Assembly: GCA_945859605.1 (NCBI GenBank)
Contig: OX243814.1
Span: 20,808,035 to 20,872,034, forward strand
Source of the DNA: Lumbricus rubellus
Taxonomy: Eukaryota; Annelida; Clitellata; Crassiclitellata; Lumbricidae
Direction: 5' to 3'
DNA: 64,000 nt
Part shown: piece after piece, positions 22,263 to 44,236 of the stretch
Layout of the letters: each line of letters begins with the position of its first letter
Numbering within the stretch: the first letter of the stretch is position 1
Position numbers and translations under genes: made by a program
Notes under the pieces: model-generated
Databases searched by the model: none
What the model saw: only the letters and a program-made list of their open reading frames with translations
Told to the model about the DNA's origin: nothing

Positions 22263-25200
22263 AAGTGCAACTGATGGCCTCAGGTCAACTGAACCCCAAC
22301 ATGGTTCAACATTTTTTTGGCACTTGATGAAAGTGCAAGTGATGGAAACTAGCAGATTAATAAAAGTTATCATAACCAAAATATAATTATCATCATTGTT
22401 ATTTATTAATTACTATGTTATTCTCATATAATTAATATGTACCTACAACTGAAGCACTCAACAGAAATATGCTAACATGTTAACAAGCAGGTTATCAAAA
22501 TTGAGAAGAAATTCTTGGAAAAGCACATTTAATAAAAGTGCATAGTCCAGGCTTTTCTATTTTCATATTGCTGTTTGTAGCGAATAATTAAACGTAAACT
22601 CCTATTAGCATTACGGTTCACCCGAGGTAGAACGGATCCCCTCAGGATTTGAAAACTGACAAAAGCAAAAGTAAATGAAGTGTTCTCAGGATCTGTATAC
22701 TCCCCAAACAGTCTGCAAACGTGACCTGAACATTCAATGAATGCACAAAATGCTCAATTGACCAGAGTCCATTATGTCACTACACAAAGCACAATGTAGG
22801 AAACGGTTTCACAAAATTTCCACAGATTTAGACATTTATACAAAGCAGCGGAGATGACATTATGCAATGAAGATAGGTCAAAATATAGATTGCAGATTTG
22901 CAAATGGGACGCTTGTTCTTGTTCTGCTCAAAGTCTGTTCAAATGAAATCGACTTCAGGTCAATTTATGAAACGAAAAGAACCGATTGAAAAATCTGCTG
23001 TGATTAATGTAGGACACAAGACCAACTTGGACAATATCATTCTGTTTGTTGGCATGGTTTCCATAGCAACAAGTCACCACAGGCAGCTCTTGCAGACTGT
23101 GGCATATCTTGTACATAGATAAGCCATAATCAGACCAACATAGATAAGCCACACCCAAAAATAACCGCACAGGCTAGAGTAGAAGATAGAATAGGATACA
23201 GATCCTGACCAGAATGCAGCGGTAGAGGCAGCATAGATGAGAGGCATTTTGAACGAGCAAAGGGAAGATAGAAAGGAGAGCAGTGAATGAGTATCTCTAC
23301 AACATACTCAGATTAACAAAGACTGCTGATCTTCTAACAGCGGTGTAATATCGCAAACACACACACATCCGACATCAGGAGCCATTTAATCGTCGAAAAG
23401 CACAGACTTCTATGCTTTGCTGTATATTTCATAATAGATAACTGGAGAAGCTTGACAGCGTTCTGTCATCTTCTTCCCACCTAAGCACCAGGACGTGAAC
23501 TCTGGATGTGCAGCTGAAAGACAGCAATAAACACGCGCACACACACACATCAAATAAGCCAATCTGCTAAGCAGTAATACCTCAACAAATGAAAAATCTT
23601 CAAACAAACCAGAAACTGAACTGATTAAGATGACCAAATATCATCGCAAAGACGCAGAGTGTCTCAAATGACACAACGACGACGACCAACACACAGAGAC
23701 CGCCGCATGATGTCAGCCGTCCAACAAAGTTTATATAACGTTCATCGAGTTTAAAAACAACGACAAGACTCAAATTATTCATCTAAAAATAATGGAAGAG
23801 TACAATCAGACTCTGATCAAACTCAAATAAAAATGAAACCAAACTCGAATCGACCATCGAATAATCAGAAAACACGATTAAATCGGAACAGAATCAAATT
23901 GAAATCAAGACATAACGTCTCGTCTTTCAAGCGAGACTAAACATACGACTCGTACTAACTACATGCTTAGAAGTGTTCTGTTAACACAAGATAATGAAAT
24001 TGGAAAATTAATCAGATATCATAAAAACGCACTACAACCCAAAGTGATTTATGATTAAAATGACAAAAAATAACTAAACTAAAAAATCTGCAAATTAATC
24101 GTTGTGAGTGGATTGAAGTGGCTGCATCCTGCATTATGAATTATTGGCACATCCTCGCATTTCCTCTGTGTGTGTGTGGGCGTGTGTGTGTGTCTGGTGG
24201 GCATCAAATGTGTCTCGTTGAATAATTTCCGAACAGAATATCATGTGCTTCCTTGCGCACTTTGGTGTTTTCTAAAGAATGGATGCATGACTGGCATATA
24301 ACAGTTTCCATTGATCATTGCTCAAATACGACCCACTCCACATCTCAACCAATATCATTTACTTTGAGTTGTCTAGAAGACTCGGCTGAAATTTACGAAA
24401 ATTACCTAGTATGAGGCTGGTGTCACAGCATTAGAATAAGTAAAGAAATTTAACTTCATAAACATTGCCGATCAAGGAAGAACACTAAAAGCATGCAAAG
24501 CAGCAGATTAAAATATAATTAGTAATAGTTACTTAATTATTAATAATTATTATTTCATGCTGCACAAAGAATAAAAGTTAGCTCTTCAAATCCATAAAGT
24601 ATATAACACGATGGTATAACATTAATACACGTTATTTTGCTGGTATGGCTGATTAAAAAGAAAACTGACAAAAAGCAAAGTAAAATTCTAATAAACACTT
24701 TTAAACCAACATTATTTAAAATAAATAGAACAAAATGACATATTCCATATATATAAATTCATATATATAAAGATATATATAGGCATGCATATATATAATT
24801 TGTATATATATACACAAAAATACTAGAGAATACAATTCAAAAAGGCGATAATGACTGAATCAACAGGAGTGACACTGATAAATAATGTCCTTCTACTGTA
24901 ACGCACACTGTTTTAATCATACTAAATTCGCATACTATTCACAGAACTTTAACAAAAAACTAAGAGCATAACTTTGCACAAGATACACAGTACACATCAG
25001 ACTACAAACAACCATACACAATAACCACTTGGCAACAACCATACACAATGACCACTTGGCAACAACCAGGAATCTGTCCAGTTCTTACAAACAACTCTCC
25101 CAATAATATGAGAATGACCACAGAGCTAATATGGTAAACAGCTTCAATTGTCAAAAACCGCCACCAGTTAAGCAGTTGGGTTAGTTATCCAAAACCCAGA

Positions 25201-28200
25201 GCTTCTGTCGCTTAGTTGAACCGGGTTAAAACTGTACGTTAATCCAACATTTCAACAAGCACAAGTAAGATTCAAACAAATCAATGCAATTACACCAATT
25301 ACAAACTGCAATTACACTTTTCAATGCGCAAAGCAAAATCAGACCATCGTATAAAAACTTCGTTATTGAGCATAGCATTTTAGATACAATAACGAAAACC
25401 TACATTGGTAATAATAATAATAGCCCAGAAATAACGATTAACAGCAGTCTACAAACTACCAAAGACAAGCAAGATTAACACCAAATTAATTTTAAGTCTA
25501 AAAGTTGCAACAAATTTATAGCCAACTAAACAACACAACTTAGAGAAGCCATCAATGGCGAAGAGAATTTCACTTCGCAGATTTAAATTTCTGTCAAGAA
25601 GGGAATTGTTCAGTGGCACACACCAGTTTTAAAATCGCGACTTTTCAGAATAAAATATTAATACAGGTCAGAGTAATTGATAAACAGTCTTTCACTTTCA
25701 GTATGACATTTCAACCTATCATTTACATTCTCACATAAACACCAGTTTTGTCCAAACAAGAATTATGGAAAACTTGGCGATACAAGTTCAAATCTGGCAC
25801 AGACATGTGTTATACTTCAAGAAGATTATCAGCTTAAAAACATTTCTGATACATTATGGGTAATAGTGTATGTCTTATGACATCAGAATAGTTCTTGCAG
25901 TTTTAGTCTTCTTCAAAGACTAAATAATTTTTGTGCATCTAACTTTAATAATGAAACAAATCTGAAATTGGCAATACAACCTCTTCAGAATTTATTGTTG
26001 AAAGTATCTGAAACAGCATATGCACATCAACAGAAACAGGCTAATAATTAATAAAACCAGATAAAACCAAACCACAGATACATTGTAGTAAGCTTAATCA
26101 GGAAAAGCACTAGTATTGTTACAGCTGTTTCATACAAACATTACTATTCATGAAGTTTTCTCAATTTTACATGAAGTTCAATTATATATGTACAGCCATA
26201 TTAGACTTGCAGAGGTAAAGCACGCTTTTCCAAGGTAACATTTTTTCAATGAACTTATTAGACACTATAAATAAAATCTTAGTAGAATCTTTCATATTTT
26301 GCAATGACCACTTCTTTCTCAAATACATAAAAACATTTAGCAAATAAAAGTTTTAATATGCTACATTTGATACATCTAAATGACGAACAAGTTGCTATCA
26401 CTTCGTGTTGTGATAAATAAGTAATAAGTGAAACTTCACGACATTTCTGATGAAGTTAGCCTTTCAAATCTGTGAGACCACAGTGATTGATTGATTGATT
26501 GATTGATTGACCCACAACATATTTGAAGGAAGCGCTTCATATCATGAACTGCATATATTCACCAAAAACAAGCACAGAGGCTTAAACATATTAGTTCTGC
26601 CACAATGCATGAACATCATTGAACATCCCTGCATAGTCTGTGTGTTCAAATCACAGCAAAGGAGAAATGAACTTCCAGAAAAGCATCTAATATTTTCTCC
26701 GGCTTATTGCCATTTCCTAGGAATTCCATAATAATAACATATGTAAAATTAAAATCAATTTTATCACTATTAAATGAAACTAAAAATCAGGCCTAAAATG
26801 TTTGGTCCAGAAGAAAAAAGAAAACCATTTTGGACAGGTTGGTCATATGTGTTTCAAGACAACTTTTACAGAAATTGTCAGCAAGTTTTTACACCTTCGA
26901 TTATCAGTTACAACTATAGTCAAAGAGTTTTCTGACTGCTGTGGAGCCATGGCAAAATGAATTTAGTAATACCTAAAAGAAGTGAATTGCAGAAATCCAG
27001 GTAATTATAGGCCAATGCATTCACCGTAGTGACTCCAAAAGGATATGCAGCAACATGACCTAATTCTGCACAAATCACAAAAACGCATTTTTTTTACAAA
27101 TACCATTCGCAAAGGAGATGATAAAAAATACTATGTGTAAATTCAACTTTCAAAAGAGCCTTCGAGTTTGACATAATAATTAGACGATTCAAACATTTCA
27201 GCAGCTTTGGAGAAATTCAGTTGTTTATGGAGTAATAAGAAGCTTATTGACTGCCATCTTGAAAAAGCAGTGTACCAGAGCTGGATAAAAGAATCACAAG
27301 AAAACTGTAAAAAAGAAAATCTGATTAGCATACCGGTACACAACATACAAATTATGTTTATGATATACTTCCCAATAATGTACCTAGTTCGGTCATGTAC
27401 ACTGCGCACAAATGAGAACCAAGTACTGAACAATAAAAAACCACATGTTATCAAAGCTTTGGATGAATAAATAGCCATTTACGTATACTGAATGAATGAA
27501 TGTGCAGATAGAGACAAGAAGCAAATGAATTTGACAGCAAAATGACCAGAACCCTAAAATCAACGCTGGAGGCAATAGTCAAATCAATAAGTGACCTTCA
27601 CCTCTGTGACCTTGTCCACAAAGGTCATAACATCATTATAAATAGGTAGGCGCATGGAGCCCATTGAGTGAAATTTCAGTCTATATATATTACTGCAAAC
27701 TTGGTGATGGCAAATACAACCTGACAGGACAAACTTTTCCACATGACCTACAGGACAATTCCTTAGCTGAAATCAAATTACTACTTCCAGATCCAAATCA
27801 TCCAATGACTGCAAAGTTGCAGTACTATGCTCTGCTCGTATTAGCGCATGAGATTATGTCGTAATACAGAGAAAAACACTAGCAATGCAGAAAAGATCCC
27901 TAAAACACTACAATGTCATCAAGTGCACCACAAAACACATTGTGAGCACTGTAACTATGTAATGGATTTAGATTTCTGCAAAGTATCAGAATACAAAGAA
28001 GAGATGCAAGGTAATAAGAGCCCTAGACCAAAAATGTCAAATATAGTTAGAATACGCTATGAAAACTGCAAACATGGCAAAAGTATGCATACTGCATAGT
28101 ACTAGCATTGTTGTCACGTAGCCAGTACTTACAATAGATGTTAACGAAGTAGTGTCGAAGATGTCACAAGTCATGACTCAGACGTTGCTCAGAAGAAGGC

Positions 28201-28952
28201 AACTGTTCACAGCCTTTCCAATTGAATTGCACAATGAAACGATTCATTCAAAACAAAGGAATCTAAGCGATGCACAGAGCGAGGCAGACACTGCCTAGCC
28301 AAACCAATCTCCAAATTTCTATATCTTGGATACAGTTAGTGACACTAAGACAAATGCACGACGAAAATTCTTCAAACTTGCTCTGCAAGTCATGGAAATG
28401 CAAAAAATGATTAAAAGAACAAATGCAGCTGAAAGAAGCCAAAAACAGGCTGGACTAAATATTTTAAAGTTTCAGAAGACTGTTGTAAACGTAAAGCGCA
28501 TACATAGTCATAAGTGCCGCACTGAAACACAGGAAGATGGCAGCCAGTGATTAAAATCATGGCCAGCGATAATCTGGAAATGCACTGCATATTAATATAG
28601 ACCAATTGGATAAAACATATATGTTTTGCAATATTACGAAATGACATGCTGTTGTAACGCAATCAAATGACCTATAAAACAGCAGAGCTAAATAATAAAT
28701 TACAAAAACGTACCAGGAAAAATAAATTATATGTCAATGAAAATAGCGTGACTAGGGGTGCTACTACAGGACCAAACATTCAAACAAAAGCACTACGGTT
28801 TTGTAAAACAAATCGAAACAACAAAACTCAGAACATATAATCAACTTAATGCGCCAAAATGTGCATAAAAACAAGGCTATGGTCAAAGCGTGGTTCATAC
28901 GATTGAAACAAATATATTACGGAGTACAATGAACAATGTTAGCCGTTTGTGA
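22263..28952. other. Intergenic stretch, no gene recognised
   Basis: AT-rich; only short open frames without motifs. Minor simple repeats: gtgtgt runs near 24165-24195, a tatata patch near 24750-24815 and (gatt)n near 26486-26509. Confidence 0.4.
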
Positions 28953-29024
28953 TGCACCCTTGTAGCGGTATAATCGCGTTATGGCGCCATATAAATTGTC
29001 GTTATTATTATTATTATTATTATT
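28953..29024 (+). repeat. (ATT)n-tailed short repeat, copy 1
   Basis: Contains gcacccttgt, ttatggcgccata, taaattgtcg and then an attatt tail. The same order occurs inverted at 31780-31845. Confidence 0.7.
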
Positions 29025-30982
29025 AATGAAACTTGGCTGAACAGATTCTGCTTAACATCACTGGGAGTCCAACTTATCCATCAAGGAGGGAGAATCAATC
29101 AGTCCAAGTTTGGAATTTTATTTCGAATTTAAGTTGGATTTCATTTCAGAAAGCAGATAACAAATATGATTTCCTCTCATTGTCAAATAAAATTAGCATT
29201 GACGATTTTTTTTTTTAATGCCTCAAAATATATAATCAACAGAAAACCCCATTTTTTAACATCTGTTTTGAGCTGTTCAAAAGTGCTGTATCTAATAAAC
29301 ACAAACACTTAGATAAAGCACAAGCTTAGCTTGGCCACTGATCATAAGGCACAACTCAGACAAAGGACCAACTCAAACAGGCATAACCCACGGTAAAGAG
29401 TGCCGCAACTGACTAGTTTAAACTGACTGAAATGGAAAAAATCCAAAGAAAAATCCAAGAATGGGTTCAATTAAATATTAATATTAACTGCAGATCTATT
29501 TTTTTCAAATAATTTTTCAGCAACTGAATACCACACCAAACAAATAACTTTTATCACATATAACTTCTAATATGAAGCAATGTACTGTTTAGGAACTCTA
29601 CAAGTAAGAAACTGATAAAACGCTGGATAAGAAAGGTTCGCGTCTAATGCTATCAACTGCCATTAAAATTGCAACAGAAAAGGGTGCTCACAACCAGCAG
29701 TCACGTTCCAACTGATATTAATAGCTCTTAATATCTGGTGAAATTCTATTATAGGTCAACATAATCATGCCGAAATGCCCAAATAAAACTGTTTAGTATC
29801 ATCTGTTCATTTCAAACAAAACATAACGTTGTGCCATTTATCAACTTTCTCCAGCTAATTAATAGCTATAATTTACACATCTACCAACAAGATTGCAACA
29901 CGGTTAAGGGGATTAAATCCCCCTATCCCAAAGAAAACCCTGAATAATGTTTAACTAATGATTAAAAACAGAGTTTGTCTTAAACAGGGTCTGTGCATAC
30001 ACTTATGTTGCCCTTAGAAGTCATAGTCTTGCACAATGGATAATACGCTCAAGAGACATTAGTAGTCAATTGATAATTAATGCATAATTTAATATATTGT
30101 CCTTGTACAAGTATATCTCAATGTTACACGTGATAGTCATGCAAATTTCATGTACCACAGTAAACAAGTTTTTCGTCCTCTAAGCTGAGATGAATGCATT
30201 GGTTTCAAAGTAAAGTAGAGCATATAATATGTAGACAAGTGAACCCTTCTCGTTTTAATCCTAAAAATCGTAATAACTTTCTCTACATGACGAGAGGTAA
30301 ATCTGGAAAAAGCCAGAAGATATAATTTCCGACAAATTGATCGCTCGTCTTTCTACGAAGAGGAACCAAACGACAATTTATCAGAAAACCTTTTTGAAGA
30401 AACTGTGGCCATAATTCTCTCCTCACTGTGTAATCATAAATGCAGCTACATCACTTAAACAAAACACCGGCCATCAAGTCAACGATGCTATGGAAAAAGA
30501 AGGAAGTTAATGTGCAACATAACAACTACATGCAACAGCAGCATACCCAGCAGGCATGTCTGAAACAAGTCTATGAAAAAACTGTGGCCAACTGATATAC
30601 ACAACACCTCAACAATGTTACAGTTGCCGTATAACAAATCAACGTTACGCAGACATAACATGTCGACCCGACGACGACGACAACATTCCGCAAGAACATT
30701 ACCAGTTGACGAATGACATTATCAAATGCAAAAACACGGCCATTGCTCATGAGACATGTAGACGAGACACGCAAAAAAATAATACATGGCCAGCTGATGT
30801 TGGCAACACTTAATTTGACACGTAGAACTCATGAAACTCAAAAACTACACGAATAAAATGTCTAGCCAACGGACATACAAAGCAACGGACATACAAAGCA
30901 GCACTGACGTCCTCCTTCGTGCAGCAATCATCATCGTCATGTCTGACGAACCAGACACCAACTGACACGTATATCTGCTGCA
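29025..30982. other. 3' flank of the SHB-like gene
   Basis: No gene recognised. It probably includes the 3' UTR of the minus-strand adaptor gene that ends at 30983. Confidence 0.4.
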
Positions 30983-39222
<8,240 letters not shown>

Positions 39223-39659
39223 CTTGCCTCTTTCTCTGTCCGTAGGTACTGCTTCCGGTGCGCCTTGATTGGCTGCGAATAAATATCAGCCTCCTCAGCA
39301 GCAGCAGTGAAGATATATTCACAATAGAGCTGCATTTCGTGCGTCACACCAATGACTATATATTTAGATAGGCACAATGTTATGAGCATGTTTTATCCTT
39401 AAAAACTTGTATTTTTCATTCCCATTTTTCGTATCGTTTTATTCTGTCTTTTAAATTTTTTTAAATAACTATATTCATTGTTACTGTGTCATTATTTCCC
39501 TTAAATTTTTTTATATTCCTTACGCATCACCGTACACCCAAGAATTCAGCTAACTAACGCGTCATCATTATTTTTAGAAATTCAAGTATTGGGTCCCAAA
39601 TTCTCCCAACAAGAAATTATATTTATTTTATAGAAGTTTTTAATAGGCTATAAACTTCA

Positions 39660-40400
39660 GACTCAACAACAGAATGAACTTCTCTGATGGTAGTCTTTAT
39701 ATCACAATTGAAGTGACGTCACAGTAAGCCTAATTTCTTAGTCTCGAGATGAGCTTGCCTTTTATAATAGTAGCGATCTGTATCATAATTGACTTGACGT
39801 ACGTCACAACAGGCCTATAGCATATTTTCCAGTTTTATATTCTCACAGTGAAATGATATGGTAGATCTGCATCATAATCAATGTGACATATTGGCTATAA
39901 TAATTAAAGGTTGATTTGTAACATAATCGAAGTGACGCCACAATTGGCCTAGTTTTATTTTATCAAAATGAACTTCTATTATAGTAGACCTAGCTGTATC
40001 ACAATCGAAGTGACGTCACAATGAGCCTAGTTTTATATTCTCAAAATGAACTTCTATAATAGTAGAAGTAGATAAACATGCACAGGCCGGTCAGGATAGA
40101 CCGATGGAGAGTCTACCCACGTTGTCATTCATGCCTCTTTTCACGATTCTCTTCAATCGGACAATGTGGTCTAGATGCTCCAAGATGTTAATGGTATGGA
40201 GCAGACCTGCTGACCGGACCGGTTGAAGCTGGGCAACATGGCACGAGAGTGACGAGACAGACTCTGACAGAGAGTGGCGTCGGACTCTTACGGGCATTGA
40301 GCCCAATGATATTGATGATGAGATAGATCTGTATCATAATCGACATGACGTCACAATAGGCCTAGTTTTGTTCTCAAGACGAGCTTCTATAATAATAGCA
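39660..40400. repeat. Tandem array of about 110-base units with CRE-like palindromes
   Basis: At least five degenerate units of the form ctgtatcataatcgaagtga-cgtcacaat-aggcctagttttat-tctcaaaatgaacttctataatagta. TGACGTCA is perfect at 39714-39721, 40011-40018 and 40346-40353, expanded to TGACGTACGTCA at 39795-39806 and degenerate at 39932. An unrelated segment (about 40075-40320) interrupts the array. It lies 0.45-1.2 kb upstream of the SHB-like start codon. Confidence 0.8.
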
Positions 40401-43316
40401 ATTTGTTGAAAACTTTTTCGGTTTTTAACATTTTCCAAAAAAACCGTCGTTTTCGTTTCATATATTTTTCGTATGGCTTTATTCCGTTTATATACTTTAA
40501 TTTAGGCCTATATGTAACTTTATTTATTTACTGTCTGACAGATAGCCTTTTATAAGTTCCCAACAGCTTATCGATCCGTCCTGTTGACCATGTGCTGCAT
40601 GAAACCGAAAAGCTATAAGTTTCTTGGTCTAGCCTACTGGTTTCGATGTTCCTCAGGCGTTTATTTTCCCTGTGACCGAGTCAATAATTATGAAGGCCAT
40701 TTATTGGTATCCATTGCCGCCAAATGGCTGACGTCAGAAATAAACTGATGTTGAAATGATTTAGTTTTGCCCCACTTGCTAGGCTAGTAGCCTACGGTCT
40801 TTGCATGTATGGGTAATTATCATAGTTTAGCGTGGCATCCGCTGAAACGGACAGAGACGATGAAGGACTTCCCGATTAATTAAATCAAAAATTGAGTGCT
40901 CTCCGCCTACTTCATGACACACGTGTGTAATTGTGAATGGATTCTTTTAATTCAATACCTGAGAATTCAACTTGTTATGGCTCTAAGAACCAAATGCTGA
41001 AGAGACAATTAGAAGCAAAGAACTTATCCTATGCATATACAAGTACTGTAAAAATTCTGCTGATCTAGTAGCCATACAGTGACTGGGCACTGCATGCGGA
41101 ATTAGAATTATAAAGAAGTCAAGGAAGTCTAAACTGTACTGGATAGACAATAATTATAACCGACAGCATAACAAGCAAATAATAACAGGAGAGCATGGGA
41201 CGTTGTGAAGAGCTGAAGAATTGTGGAAATCATTCATTCAAGTCCTTGCTGCCAAACAATTGGTGTCAGGAACCTCTCTCTGACAGGCTTTCAAAGATGC
41301 CAGATATAAAACTTGGCTAAATAAACACAAGTAAAGGCAAAGGTTAAAGAGAACACATATTATGTTCAAACCTTTCTCTACAGTAAGTTGACATCCGGAT
41401 TTGAAGGATCTTTCTTCAAACATTGCAATCCAAACACAACACCCTCCACTGAATTAAGAATGCTTAAAACATCAAAGACTAATTAAAACACACTTAATTA
41501 CGACACAAATCTGATCCCAACATTAGTTCAGCTATGGAAGTAAGCACAACTTGTTATAAACTGGCTTCTGATATGGCTTCAAGGATAGCATTAAGATGAG
41601 TTTCATAACAATGCAAGTTTTTAATTGAAAGATTCAATCAATTGTTTTCTTGGTCCATTAAATTCAGGAAAAGCATTGGAAAACATTGCTTTAGTCAAAT
41701 AAGCGCACATATAGTTTGTTCCCATAAAAAATTTCACTACACAGTATAGCCGAGTAGTTTGCAAGGTCAGTTCAGATGATTTTATGGAAGCTAGAAATAC
41801 GTTGGTTTAAACTTCTAATCGACATCTCCATTCAGAACTGAACTCGTCTATGAAATAACAAGCACTCCTCCCCCCTCTCCTTATCATAACAATTTATGTT
41901 ATATGCACTGTTAGCATCATAATACACGAAACCCAAAGTCAAAACCAGAAAAGTATTCAAACACATAACTAGCCACAAAGAATATATTAAATTTAATGTT
42001 AATATAAAAAGCTGTCCAATAAAAATACTGATTCTAGCGAGAAATAGTTCTACAGTACTTATGAGATCAGTCAAAATAAAGGAAGAAATAAACGCCTTGA
42101 AGGGGCGCTATAACAAGTGCACATACAAATACAAAGCAATGAAAACGTCCAACTCTGAACTTCAACGCTCGTTGACAATGACGGTGGTCACAGTTTGCCG
42201 AAACACGCACGATGAAGGTCAGAGAAAATAATCAGTCAATGAATTTAACATCATTTGCTACATAGATCAAAGACCAGCAAAGTGTAAAAGATTTTCAGTA
42301 CATGACAGGAAATGTCATAGAAATTTCAACAGACATCAAACTGTCATAGAAATTTCAGCAAACAACACAGCAATGCGGGAAGACAAAAACCTCAAATCTT
42401 CATCAGTGTGTTGGTTGAGGTGATGTGTGGCATTGCTTCATACCTAGCACCATCTCACATTAACAAAACATTTGGTGGCCTAGTCCCAGCTTAAAGACAA
42501 TTTTACACAGTAAATACACTGTCCTGCCATTTAAAACTACACCACCTGCTGGTCACGGTGCAGCATAAATAAGCATAATCTCTGCAATACAGCTATAAAC
42601 AACACTGAACAATGGTAACAATTATCCAAGGTCATCTAATAAGGGACACTTTAAGGTCCATGAAAATTACACAAATGTTTTAATTATAATTGTTAGGCCG
42701 TGTTTACACGCCATAACAATAATCAGACTCTGCCGAGTCTTTTCTGACAAACAACGATCATCAACGAAGTGACTTGCATCCATGATAAACTTCATCAACA
42801 TAGCACAGACATGATTTGAGCATTGTAAGTTTTCGGCTCTTTAAGTTAGACATGTATGCTTAACAAGACAGACATGTATTTAATGTATTTAGCCTACATT
42901 TCATTGAAGTGGTTTTTACATTTGGACTTCTAAGCGATGCATTATTCAAACTGTATAGTCACAAAGCAATTCAAAAGATATCGACAAATGCAATGGTGCA
43001 AATGTTAGCAATGGTTGTAGATATCTCTAGTTCTATACACAATGCAATAAACATGCAAGCATCCTTGCTAGTGTAAATCTGCAACTGTCTCACATGACAA
43101 GGATTCCAACACCAACCAACCAGTCCACTTTCCAACACATGAATTCTACTGTGGAGACAGAATTAATCTAATCTGTCAGCTGCCAGAAGACAAACAAAAC
43201 TCACTCTCGCATCAAGGCAGCAGTTGCAAATGTGCCAACATGTTTGAGACATGATTATAAAAAAGCTGAAAACACTGTAAAATGTTGCAGAGTTCGGAAA
43301 GCACGGTGAAGGTGAG
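40401..43316. other. Spacer between the SHB-like promoter side and the DAZAP1-like 3' end
   Basis: No gene recognised. The right part probably contains the DAZAP1-like 3' UTR. A SINE head in inverted orientation lies at 42096-42125. Confidence 0.4.
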
Positions 43317-43462
43317 CTACCGACGGTAAGGGTGATAGCCGTGATGACTTAGAGCTCCAGGGGTTGAAAGTCGAGTGTAAGCGAGGGATGGGGAGGCTGC
43401 GAGGAGTGCAGCCTGTGCTGCATTGTCACCAGGAACACCAGCCAAAACAGATGCACCCAGAC
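43317..43462 (-). CDS. DAZAP1: DAZAP1-like gene, last coding exon
   Basis: Follows CTTTACCAG. Encodes GLGASVLAGVPGDNAAQAAL then LAASPSLAYTRLS and GYHPYRR before the stop. It is alanine-rich and low in complexity. Confidence 0.85.
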
Positions 43463-44196
43463 CTGGTAAAGACAAAAGAAATGAAATAAAACAATGCAGA
43501 CAATTACTGCAAACATTCAATTAATTAAAAGTACTTCTTCGAACTCTATCTTTAATTGCCAGTATTATCACAATTACAATTTAAGGAACAATGAACTAAC
43601 AGTATATCAATTACAGTACATTATACAAGGTATTACATCTGAGGCTCTATATTACTGTAATCAACCATCGTAAATTCCGCTCCCTGTACAGTGTACACCT
43701 CCATGCTCAGTAATTGTTGGATGATATAAATGTATTAATAAAATTTGTGACATAGGAATGAGTCTTCAATTGATCATCCTGAAGACATACTATACATGCT
43801 ACTCTGAGGCCAACAGACACACAACACACACCTTGAAGTTGTGCTTGGTAGCTTGGCAGCAGGTAGTAACCCATGCGTTGTGCCATGCCGAGCTGGCCAG
43901 CAGTAGGCGCTACATTCGACTGATTTTCACCAGAGACTGGAGCAAGAACTGTAGGCCTTAATGTACCATCTTCCTGAGATTCACCTGCACCACCAACGAG
44001 ACCTAAAAACAAGACACAGAACTTACAACTGCAACAGCTGCGTACAGTCATGTCTTGCTGCAATAAAAACTTTATTCCAAGAGCCCTCTATAAGTGCCTT
44101 CTCAACAAGCGACAGTGTAACCCGTAGTACTTTCCCTTCCATGTAACTGAGTTGCGGTTTTGTCAACCTGTGTTTTTCTCACATTAAACGAATATA

Positions 44197-44236
<40 letters not shown>

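Noticed and set aside
40091..40306. 71-codon minus frame inside the CRE array interruption
   Set aside because: It might be a retroelement scrap, but I could not match it to any protein family.
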